Shown here piece by piece: positions 50,583 through 58,221 of a DNA stretch of 64,000 nucleotides (position 1 is the first letter of the stretch; the number at the start of each line of letters is the position of its first letter). The stretch lies in assembly GCA_044227505.1 (NCBI GenBank), contig JBGAWP010000007.1:42782-106781 (forward strand), written 5' to 3'. The position numbers and the translations under genes were made by a program. The DNA comes from UBA7236 sp044227505. Lineage in GTDB: Bacteria; Bacteroidota; Bacteroidia; Chitinophagales; BACL12. The notes beneath the pieces are model-generated. The model saw nothing but the letters and a program-made list of their open reading frames with translations. It did not search any database and was not told the origin of the DNA.

Positions 50583-51773
50583 TTAAATATTTTCGTCGAG
50601 TATTTTATATAAACTATCCCAGGTATAATATTTAGCTGCAGTTACCTTACTTGCCTCAGCAATTTTTGTCCATTTGTTTTTATCTGTCAATAATGTTGCC
50701 ACAAGTTCGCCAAATACTTTTACATCATCAGAAATGAGAATGTCCTTTTCGTGTTCAACCTGTAAACCTTCTGTTCCAATAGTTGTGGAAACCATGGGTA
50801 TACCTCTGCATAATCCGTTTATAGTTTTCACCTTCATTCCACTTCCGAAGCGCAAGGGAATGATATTTACTTTGCATTTGGTAAAATATTCCTCCAGATC
50901 AACCACAAATCCGGTAATGATAATATCGCTGTTATCCTTTGCGAGTTGTAATAAACGTTGGTCGGGATTTTTACCAATGATGTATAATTTTAATTCGGGG
51001 AATTTCGATTTTAAGTCTTTCCAGGTTCCGTTTACAAACCAAATTAACCCTTCAATATTTGCTTCCCAAGTCAGAGTTCCAACATATACAAGACTATTCT
51101 CCAAAGTATCAAAAGCCGGAATTGGAATTTTTATCTGATCATCCTCCCCTATATGTAAATAATCGCGGAACTTAAATTTTCGTTTTTCGGGATCAGGTTC
51201 ATGCATGGCATTGTCGTTGGTAGCACCTAAAACAATATCGGCTTGTTTTACATAACGCAATTCCCATTTTTTTATTCTGTTCGCCTCTTGCTGAATTACG
51301 AATTTTTTTATGGGGTTGGTTTCCACTTCCGCATATCTGCTCCAGATCAGATATTCAGCATTATGAGTTCTGAATACGATTTTTCCTTTATAATTTTTTG
51401 GAATATATTGCATCACTTCATAATGTTCTGCTACGATCACATCAAAACCGTTTGCAATACTTTCAATCTTTTTTTTCATTGTTTCTGAATAATTCCGAAA
51501 CATGTTGATGGTGATTCCTTTCACATAACTTTTTATAAGATTTGCAGGGGTTCTTTCTACGTTCAATACTTCGAAATAGGACTGCTTTATACCGGTGTCA
51601 GCAAGGAATGCATCTTTATACTTAACATCATCTCCCTTTAAGAAACAGGCAAAAAACAGGTCGTGATTTTTATGAAGGTAAGTTGCTAATTTGTAGGAAT
51701 TAAATAAGCTTGCACCGTGATTGGTGGGGAAGGGAAGGTGAATTGTGATATGCAATACTTTTTTACGTGTCAC
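50583..51773 (-). CDS. glycosyltransferase (GT4-like)
   Basis: About 397 residues from GTG 51773 (VTRKKVLHITIHLPFPTNHG). N-terminal Rossmann half with PFPTNHGASLFNSYKLATYL, C-terminal half with LVYVGTLTWEANIEGLIWFV, LKLYIIGKNPDQRLLQLAK, and donor-site FGSGMKVKTINGLCRGIPMV then STTIGTEGL (E-x7-E-like region). A longer in-frame ATG at 51809 adds 12 residues, but those codons overlap a dispersed CACAAAGACGCTAAGG repeat, so I prefer the GTG. Neighbouring sulfotransferases and esterase point to surface-glycan assembly. Confidence 0.85.
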   Translation of the reverse strand: MTRKKVLHITIHLPFPTNHGASLFNSYKLATYLHKNHDLFFACFLKGDDVKYKDAFLADTGIKQSYFEVLNVERTPANLIKSYVKGITINMFRNYSETMKKKIESIANGFDVIVAEHYEVMQYIPKNYKGKIVFRTHNAEYLIWSRYAEVETNPIKKFVIQQEANRIKKWELRYVKQADIVLGATNDNAMHEPDPEKRKFKFRDYLHIGEDDQIKIPIPAFDTLENSLVYVGTLTWEANIEGLIWFVNGTWKDLKSKFPELKLYIIGKNPDQRLLQLAKDNSDIIITGFVVDLEEYFTKCKVNIIPLRFGSGMKVKTINGLCRGIPMVSTTIGTEGLQVEHEKDILISDDVKVFGELVATLLTDKNKWTKIAEASKVTAAKYYTWDSLYKILDENI

Positions 51774-51776
51774 TTG

Positions 51777-51828
51777 ATATTTTTTTTGCCACAAAGACGC
51801 TAAGGACACGAAGGGAGCACGAAGGAGT
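51777..51828. repeat. dispersed GCCACAAAGACGCTAAGG repeat
   Basis: GCCACAAAGACGCTAAGGAC then ACGAAGGGAGCACGAAGG, preceded by a T-run; nearly the same as 9075-9118. It overlaps the 5' edge of the possible long form of the glycosyltransferase gene. Confidence 0.65.
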
Positions 51829-51907
51829 ATTAGTATGATTGAAATATAACTCCTGATCTATAAATTCCTTCACTATTTTTAACTATCTTAATGGAATAAT
51901 TAATAAA

Positions 51908-52930
51908 TTATTTCAACCTCCGTTTAATTGCTTCCACCATATTTTTCATGCGATGCAAATTAAATAATATGGCTAAAACGATCTTAATCGGAAAGGAAAT
52001 ATAATAATATAAAATATAAAGCGGGTTTGGATTTACTTTATTTACGGTATAACCGAATTGTTTCATATTATCACCACAAATATTCTGACAAAACCAAAGT
52101 TCGCCGTTATTTAATCCGCCTTTTTCCCAGTTTCCAGCTCTTTCTGTTTTTATTCCGAATTCATCCGGTTTATCGGCTTCGTTGCTCGAACCAACCTGAG
52201 GGATCATGAGCATATTTTGATTAAAATCAATTTCCAGAAACTGACATAAGTTTTTTATTTCGATTTCGGAATCATTCACCATTTTTTCGAAATACATAGT
52301 ATGCAATTGCGGATGGTCCTTATATTTTGCCGCAGCTCTTATACTGGAATTCCACAATTTGGAAATGGTGATGGGATGATAATTTATTTTTAATCTGCGT
52401 TGCTCCTTCTTCGTCATAAATTTAGCACCCATTGCCCTGCGCTGCCATTTTCTTTTTTGACTTAACATTACTCCACGTGGATCCCTTACCATGTTTACAA
52501 TTTTGGCTCCGGGAAATAATTCGAGAATCTCGCCAATATAAAATACATCCTGAGGAGTTTTTTCGCAAGGAATGGTCTTATCATGTTTTCTTGTTTCAAA
52601 AAATAAAAATGCATTTAAAACGCTATGCGGATAAATATCTCCTTTTATATTTTTGATAATTTCCTGCGCATCTGATTGATATTTATCAATATTCATAGCC
52701 GATAAATACCCATCTCTTTGAATAAATAATAATTTAGATGCAAGTGTTTGTGCTTCCTCTTGGGAGATTACTTTATGTTTGTCGGAAGTACTCCAAAGCT
52801 GTTCAAAAAAATGCAATTCCTCCAGCATATATATCATGGAGTGATTACCCAATACACGACGCATCATTGTAGTACCACTGCGGGAATTACCAACGATAAA
52901 GATTATTTTTTCACTTGCAGTCAAACTCAT
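51908..52930 (-). CDS. sulfotransferase family protein
   Basis: 340 residues. The 5'-phosphosulfate loop IIFIVGNSRSGTTMMRRVLG at 9-28 is a textbook Sulfotransfer_3 motif; the 3'-phosphate motif is MVRDPRGVMLSQKRKWQRRA near 143-160; EKMVNDSEIEIKNLCQFLEI follows near 215. It probably transfers sulfate from PAPS to a glycan. A hydrophobic segment (PLYILYYYISFPIKIVLAIL) near 305-325 may tether it to the membrane. Minus-strand TATCTTTG at 52941-52948 is a likely -7 box. Confidence 0.85.
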   Translation of the reverse strand: MSLTASEKIIFIVGNSRSGTTMMRRVLGNHSMIYMLEELHFFEQLWSTSDKHKVISQEEAQTLASKLLFIQRDGYLSAMNIDKYQSDAQEIIKNIKGDIYPHSVLNAFLFFETRKHDKTIPCEKTPQDVFYIGEILELFPGAKIVNMVRDPRGVMLSQKRKWQRRAMGAKFMTKKEQRRLKINYHPITISKLWNSSIRAAAKYKDHPQLHTMYFEKMVNDSEIEIKNLCQFLEIDFNQNMLMIPQVGSSNEADKPDEFGIKTERAGNWEKGGLNNGELWFCQNICGDNMKQFGYTVNKVNPNPLYILYYYISFPIKIVLAILFNLHRMKNMVEAIKRRLK

Positions 52931-52950
52931 TTCCAGGCAGCAAAGATAAA

Positions 52951-54828
52951 TTATTTAACCCCAATTAATTCGTCCATGGTGTTTTGGGCAACATAATGAT
53001 AGCCTGGGCGTGCTTTTGTGTAAATTCTTACGGCCATGTCTTTCTGGCCGGTTTTGATCATAGCCTTGTATAATGGAGTGAGGAATTTTCTCCTTCCTAC
53101 AGAGCACAAGAATGTATCAATTGCAGGATATGCAACGGAATAATTTCTTTTAATTGCAAGTTCATACCAGGCATCTGCTATTTCACTATTTCCGGTTCCT
53201 GTGAACTTGAATAATCCATCGAGATATGCCATCTTTTCCAAAGAAATATCATCAGGCAACTGATAAATAAAACGCAGCCACTCATGTGTCGACCAGGATT
53301 TAACTTGGTCTACGGGAATATTATTTTCACTATTAAGTCCTTGTAAAATGGCATCAACCTTTTCAAATCGCGTAGAAACTACTACAGGACAATTTGCAGG
53401 AATACCCGGGCCGTAAATCCACTCATCAATATTTACATCCGCAAATTTTTCTTTATTGGGTTTTAACAGATTTTTATTCAGATAAATAATAAAATCTTCG
53501 GTGGTCATTACACTGAAAGCATTGGTTGTAAAGTAACCATTTACAAAAGCATCCCATTTTTCCCGTCCCACTTTACTTTCCAACAAACGTAAAAAATAAG
53601 CTCCTTTATTATATGCAATATCTGAAACCCCTTCATCGGGATCACGACCTTCCAATTTTAATTTTAAATGTGTATCGGGAGATGTTGCGCCAAAATCTTT
53701 TACCGTTTCTACCAGTCCTTCATATTCCAAAACCTGCAACATATCGGCATAATCTTTACCATATACTGCCTCCATAATTCTATTCTCAAAATAAACTGTA
53801 AATCCTTCATTTAACCAGAAGTCGTTCCAATTAGCATTGGTAACTAAATTTCCGCTCCAGCTATGCGCAAGTTCATGTGCAACAAGTGCAACCAAACTTT
53901 TATCACCTGCAATAATTGTTGGCGTGGCAAAAGTAATTCTCGGATTTTCCATTCCGCCAAAAGGGAAACTTGGCGGCAGCACTATCACGTCATATCTTCC
54001 CCATTGATATTTTCCATATAATTTTTCCGCACTTTCGAGCATATTTTGCATATCGCTCAACTCCCATGCACATGCCTCCACAAAAGAAGGTTCTGCATAA
54101 ACACCGGTTTCATTTCCAACAGATTTAAATGCGAGATCACCTACAGCGAGGCTCATTAAATAAGAGGGAATTGGTTGTTCCATTTTAAAATGATAAATAC
54201 CATCTTCATTTATCTTTTGAGGATTTTCCGCACTCATTAAAGCGATCATTCCTTTTGGAACTTCCACCTGAGCATCAAATGTAAATCGCACACCCGGACC
54301 ATCCTGACAAGGAATCCAGGTTCTGCATAAAATTGCCTGCGATTGCGTGAATAAAAACGGAAATTTTTTATCGCGGGTTTGTTCTGCATTCAGCCATTGG
54401 AGAGCCGCAGCGCCTTCGGAAGTTTTATAGGTGATACTTACCGTTTTTGCAGTTGCGGGAATATTAACGATAAGTGCAGAACCTAAAAAAGATTGACCTG
54501 CTACAGTATCTGCTAATTTATAATCAGAACTGGTGTTTCCATCCACCATTATATTTTCAATGATCAGATCGCGGGTATCGAAAATTACCTGCCCGCTGTT
54601 TGACTTATTTTCAATGGTCCAGGTAGCAACAGCTGATATAACTTTACTGTCAAAATCAATTTTTGCATTCCAGCTTAAATGTTTAACAACAGCTTCATTT
54701 GTTTTGGAAAAAGAGTGCGGATCTATTATTTGCATATTGGTTTGTTGGTCTTGTGAATTTTTCTCCTTCGTATTACAGCTTATTATAGTGATGATCAAGG
54801 GCAATAAACAAAATACTCTCAGATTCAT
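52951..54828 (-). CDS. M1 family metallo-aminopeptidase, lipoprotein
   Basis: 625 residues from ATG 54828 (MNLRVFCLLPLIITIISCNT, lipobox Cys18). The exopeptidase GGMENPR motif and zinc site HELAHSWSGN near residue 314 with the third ligand in WLNEGFTVYFENR 18 residues on are those of M1 gluzincins; the overall order and C-terminal helical domain resemble leukotriene-A4-hydrolase-like aminopeptidases. It should trim peptides at the periplasmic face or cell surface. A longer ATG at 54849 would mask the lipoprotein signal. TAAATTTG on the minus strand near 54848-54855 is a likely -7 box. Confidence 0.93.
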   Translation of the reverse strand: MNLRVFCLLPLIITIISCNTKEKNSQDQQTNMQIIDPHSFSKTNEAVVKHLSWNAKIDFDSKVISAVATWTIENKSNSGQVIFDTRDLIIENIMVDGNTSSDYKLADTVAGQSFLGSALIVNIPATAKTVSITYKTSEGAAALQWLNAEQTRDKKFPFLFTQSQAILCRTWIPCQDGPGVRFTFDAQVEVPKGMIALMSAENPQKINEDGIYHFKMEQPIPSYLMSLAVGDLAFKSVGNETGVYAEPSFVEACAWELSDMQNMLESAEKLYGKYQWGRYDVIVLPPSFPFGGMENPRITFATPTIIAGDKSLVALVAHELAHSWSGNLVTNANWNDFWLNEGFTVYFENRIMEAVYGKDYADMLQVLEYEGLVETVKDFGATSPDTHLKLKLEGRDPDEGVSDIAYNKGAYFLRLLESKVGREKWDAFVNGYFTTNAFSVMTTEDFIIYLNKNLLKPNKEKFADVNIDEWIYGPGIPANCPVVVSTRFEKVDAILQGLNSENNIPVDQVKSWSTHEWLRFIYQLPDDISLEKMAYLDGLFKFTGTGNSEIADAWYELAIKRNYSVAYPAIDTFLCSVGRRKFLTPLYKAMIKTGQKDMAVRIYTKARPGYHYVAQNTMDELIGVK

Positions 54829-55019
54829 ACAGTTGATTTGTGGCGGCAAATTTACAGAATGTAGGCGGCCTATTCTAAACTTGCTGATTTCTTAACAGCT
54901 TATTCAAAAATAAAGACCCTCAAATTCACAAATATTTATATTTTTGACCGCCATTCGCAGCAAAAGCGGGCGGGGCACCGAAAACCAATCACAATCACTA
55001 AACCAAGATCCGGCAGGAA

Positions 55020-56315
55020 ATGTTAATCACTTTTGTTATCATTTATATGGTGATAACCTTTGCGGTAGGGATTTACACGAGTAAACTCGTAAAAGGATCC
55101 AAAGATTTCGTTCAAGCCGGGCGCAGACTACCTCTGTTTTTAAATGCCGCCGATCTTTTTGCACTTTGGTTTGGGTCTGAAACCCGATTATATCGCATGA
55201 ATTTGTTCACACTGGGCGACCTTTTCAAAATAAAATACGGTAAAACTGCCGAGGTAACAGCGAGCTTTTTCATGTTGCTTACCTTTTTCGGATATATCGC
55301 TGCTCAATTTATTGCTTTGGGATATATTTTTTCGTTTGCAACAGGTGGAGCGGTACCTATTCAAAATGCTTCTATCATTTGCGCTTGTATTGTTATGATC
55401 TATACTATGGTGGGAGGAATGTGGGCAGTTTCCATCACCGATTTTATACAGAGTATCATTATTGTGGTGGGATTTATTTTTGCCGTTTTTTTCTTATTAA
55501 ATGTGACCGGAGGTTTTGAAAATGTGATTGCAAATGCTCCCGATAATGCATTTCACTTTTTACCGGATGGCGATTCTTTTTCTATCATTAATTGGCTGGG
55601 TGCATGGATGGTGGTAGGGCTTGGATATATTCCTTCGCAGGATGTATTTCAGCGTGCAAATTCTGCAAGAACAGAAAAAGGTGCTGTTCGCAGCATGTAT
55701 ATTGGTGCAGGATTATATATTTTAATTGCGATGATGCCATTATTTATAACCTTATGTGCAAAGGTTATTTATCCGGAAAATACTTTTGAAGATACTCAGG
55801 CGATAATTTTAACCATGATAACCGAGCATACTCCTTTTTGGTTGCAGATCATATTTTTTGGCGCATTATTATCTGCAGTATTAAGCACATGCAGCGGAGC
55901 AATTTTAGCACCTGCGAGTATATTGGCTGAAAATTTTATTAAACCATTATCCAAAAAAACATATACCGACAAACAATTTTTAAGAATACTGCGATTAAGT
56001 GTAATATTTATTGGTTTTATCTCCATTTGTATTAGCATGATGCGCAGTAATATTTTTGCATTGGTAGGTGAGTCTGCAGTATTAGGAATGGTGAGTTTAC
56101 TCGCTCCGGTGGTTGCAGGATTATATTATAAAAATGCCACAACAACAGGAGCAATGTTGAGCATGTTCAGCGGAATAATTGTTTATGTAGTATTTGAATA
56201 TTTATTTCCTGTATTACCCGTGGAAGCTTTTCTACCGGCTACTGTAGTGAGTTTTATTTTTATGTATACGGGGAAGTATTTTGAAGCGAGGAAGGTGGTT
56301 GTGGAGATGACTTAG
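55020..56315 (+). CDS. sodium:solute symporter lacking a conserved segment after TM1
   Basis: 431 residues against about 460-480 expected. N-terminus MLITFVIIYMVITFAVGIYT then SKDFVQAGRRLPLFLNAADL FALWFGSET is typical of an SSS subfamily, but the next residues are RLYRMNLFTLGDLF. Relatives I know have roughly 35 further residues between WFGSET and LYRMNL, covering the loop and TM2. The rest (TMVGGMWAVSITDFIQSIII, ALLSAVLSTCSGAILAPASI) is intact. An in-frame deletion would alter topology and the Na+ site. The stop codon is part of a GGACATA word array. Confidence 0.82.
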   Translation: MLITFVIIYMVITFAVGIYTSKLVKGSKDFVQAGRRLPLFLNAADLFALWFGSETRLYRMNLFTLGDLFKIKYGKTAEVTASFFMLLTFFGYIAAQFIALGYIFSFATGGAVPIQNASIICACIVMIYTMVGGMWAVSITDFIQSIIIVVGFIFAVFFLLNVTGGFENVIANAPDNAFHFLPDGDSFSIINWLGAWMVVGLGYIPSQDVFQRANSARTEKGAVRSMYIGAGLYILIAMMPLFITLCAKVIYPENTFEDTQAIILTMITEHTPFWLQIIFFGALLSAVLSTCSGAILAPASILAENFIKPLSKKTYTDKQFLRILRLSVIFIGFISICISMMRSNIFALVGESAVLGMVSLLAPVVAGLYYKNATTTGAMLSMFSGIIVYVVFEYLFPVLPVEAFLPATVVSFIFMYTGKYFEARKVVVEMT

Positions 56316-56370
56316 GACATAGGACATACGACATAGGACATACGACATAGGAAATAGGACTTGATTAACT
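56316..56370 (+). repeat. (GGACATA/CGACATA)n heptamer array at the symporter stop
   Basis: TAG-GACATAGGACATACGACATAG and so on, ending GGAAATAGGACTTGATTAAC. Sense-oriented to the symporter and matching the arrays after 9263, 24266 and 24585. Confidence 0.85.
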
Positions 56371-56435
56371 TAGAGTGTAAATTTTATTTTCTTAATCAAA
56401 TATTTTGTGGAAAATCAAGTTTCATTTTACATGAA

Positions 56436-56521
56436 GTTCTTCGTGTAGCCTTTGTGTCTTCGTGTCTTGGTGGCAAAAAAAATTGGCCACGAAGACACGA
56501 AGACACAAAGGTTTCACAAAG
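56436..56521. repeat. long inverted repeat of the CACGAAGACACGAAG family
   Basis: Left arm CTTTGTGTCTTCGTGTCTTG with flanks, right arm GGCCACGAAGACACGAAGAC ACAAAGG, nearly 40-base arms around an A-rich loop. Could form a very stable hairpin between convergent genes and act as a bidirectional terminator, but has no long T-run. Confidence 0.75.
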
Positions 56522-56584
56522 TTTTTAAAATAATAAATTTACCAAATTGAGAGGCTGTTAATACTCAGTAAAAAATAAATCCTT

Positions 56585-57880
56585 TTACTGAACTATAAAT
56601 TTCTCCCACAACAATCCTTCATTACTATGCAAAGTAATAAAATATTCGCCAGGTTGCAATTGATGATCCCAATTTTGAGTATAGGTTCCTGCGACAATTT
56701 TTCCATGATATAAACCATGAATTAAGTGCCCATTCAAATCAAAAACATTGAGATCAATTGTTGTATTTCTATCTATGGTATATTTTACAGAAATAAAATT
56801 TTGTGAGGGATTTGGGGTTATATTAAATAATTCGTGAATGGGATCGAAAATATTTTGAATGGCAACTTCGGTGGTATCCTCTTCTGTGGTATCAACAGGA
56901 GCAACATAACTTGTATCCGAATAAACATAAATAGATTCGCCGGAGGAAAATGCGAGATTATCGTTTACTTTAAAAAATCTGTTCATATTATATCCGAAAT
57001 TATTAATATGCCAGGTTTCGCCACCATCAAAGGTTTCCAAAATATCGTATGAACCTGTCCAACCCGTATCAACATTTATAAAACCACACATTTCAACATA
57101 ATGATATTCAGCACTCACGGTTTTTACTTCCCAATTCATGCCTGCATCCACCGATTTTAAAAATCGCGTTTCAAATCCTCCCGCAACATCTGCAACAGCA
57201 CCAAAAGCATTTACGGAATCCAACAATTGTATTTTCCAAACGTAGTCATTCGGGTGACCTGTTAATTTTTTTACCTCCCAATCTGTTCCTCCGTTATCGG
57301 TGTATAAAATTATTCCGCCTTCATCCAAATTGGCACTTTGTCCTGATACAAAACCATGCATAGCATCTGTAAATTTTATATCAACTAAAGAATAAGCGAA
57401 TGCACTCATATTTATAAAAGACCAGCTATCACCGCGATCTGTGCTTTTAAAAATATAGGCAGGATTGCTCCATACTCCACATATATAAATAGTAGTATCA
57501 TCGGCAGCACTCATTCCGCAAATACCGTCGAAGGAAACAGGTATAGAATCAGAAATATCATCCCAATTCTCCCCGCCGTCGTTGGTTTTATACAACCTGC
57601 CATACAATGAGCCTGCAAAGCCCACATTTTCATCAAAAAACTCCACAGATCTGAAATAATCGGGACTTGAATGTTTAAGAAGCCAGTTTTCGCCTGCATT
57701 TATTGTTTTAAATATCTCCCCATCACTGCTTACAGCCCATCCAGTGGAATCGTTAATAAAAAAAATATCATCGAAACGCCCTGCTGTCGGGGTTCCGGGA
57801 TAGGTGAACCACTCCGGGGCCGGCTGTGCCCTGATCGTTTGAATAAATAAAATGGCAATTGTAAAAAAGCAATATTTCAT
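56585..57880 (-). CDS. secreted BNR/Ycf48-like propeller protein with T9SS sorting domain
   Basis: 431 residues from ATG 57880 (MKYCFFTIAILFIQTIRAQ signal peptide); an upstream ATG at 57928 would spoil the signal. Repeats of the type GWAVSSDGEIFKTINAGENW, RLYKTNDGGENWDDIS, ILYTDNGGTDWEVKKL form a sialidase/Ycf48-like beta-propeller (about 25-330). A Thr/Glu-rich linker precedes a Por-secretion C-terminal domain (NITPNPSQNFISVKYTIDRN ... PGEYFITLHSNEGLLWEKFI). Exported by the type IX system; ligand unknown. Confidence 0.88.
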   Translation of the reverse strand: MKYCFFTIAILFIQTIRAQPAPEWFTYPGTPTAGRFDDIFFINDSTGWAVSSDGEIFKTINAGENWLLKHSSPDYFRSVEFFDENVGFAGSLYGRLYKTNDGGENWDDISDSIPVSFDGICGMSAADDTTIYICGVWSNPAYIFKSTDRGDSWSFINMSAFAYSLVDIKFTDAMHGFVSGQSANLDEGGIILYTDNGGTDWEVKKLTGHPNDYVWKIQLLDSVNAFGAVADVAGGFETRFLKSVDAGMNWEVKTVSAEYHYVEMCGFINVDTGWTGSYDILETFDGGETWHINNFGYNMNRFFKVNDNLAFSSGESIYVYSDTSYVAPVDTTEEDTTEVAIQNIFDPIHELFNITPNPSQNFISVKYTIDRNTTIDLNVFDLNGHLIHGLYHGKIVAGTYTQNWDHQLQPGEYFITLHSNEGLLWEKFIVQ

Positions 57881-57954
57881 GTTCCTAATTTCTTTAAAAT
57901 TAAAAAAGGGTGAAGACAATACGTCCACACCCCTGTAAATAGTTTGTCACACTT

Positions 57955-58128
57955 TTATAAAGCGTCGATAGAAAGTGCCAGAAAAGTAAAGGCAAAAGGC
58001 AACATGATCCAGAAGAACTGACTCATGAAAATGATCATGAAAACAGTTGCAGCACTAAACACAAGGCCCAAAAGGAGCCATTTCATGTTCACTTTTACTT
58101 TATACTTAGGTTTTTCGGTATGATCCAT
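57955..58128 (-). CDS. 57-residue two-span membrane protein
   Basis: On the minus strand ATG 58128 gives MDHTEKPKYKVKVNMKWLLL then GLVFSAATVFMIIFMSQFFW and IMLPFAFTFLALSIDAL, stop TAA at 57955-57957. A Lys-rich cytosolic head precedes two adjoining hydrophobic helices (about 17-35 and 38-55), which is convincing for a short membrane protein. TACATTTG at about 58145-58152 on the minus strand is a likely -7 box. Not a family I recognise. It lies between clpB and the T9SS gene on the same strand. Confidence 0.65.
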   Translation of the reverse strand: MDHTEKPKYKVKVNMKWLLLGLVFSAATVFMIIFMSQFFWIMLPFAFTFLALSIDAL

Positions 58129-58221
58129 TTTTGGTGGTTTTTGTGGTGCAAATGTAAGGAAGAATATTGAGTTGAGGAAAAGATGTCTTAGGAAATTTAC
58201 AGCTTGTTCACATTGAATATA

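Noticed and set aside
51774..51809. 12-codon N-terminal extension of the glycosyltransferase
   Set aside because: Overlaps the GCCACAAAGACGC repeat; the GTG at 51773 starts at the first Rossmann strand.
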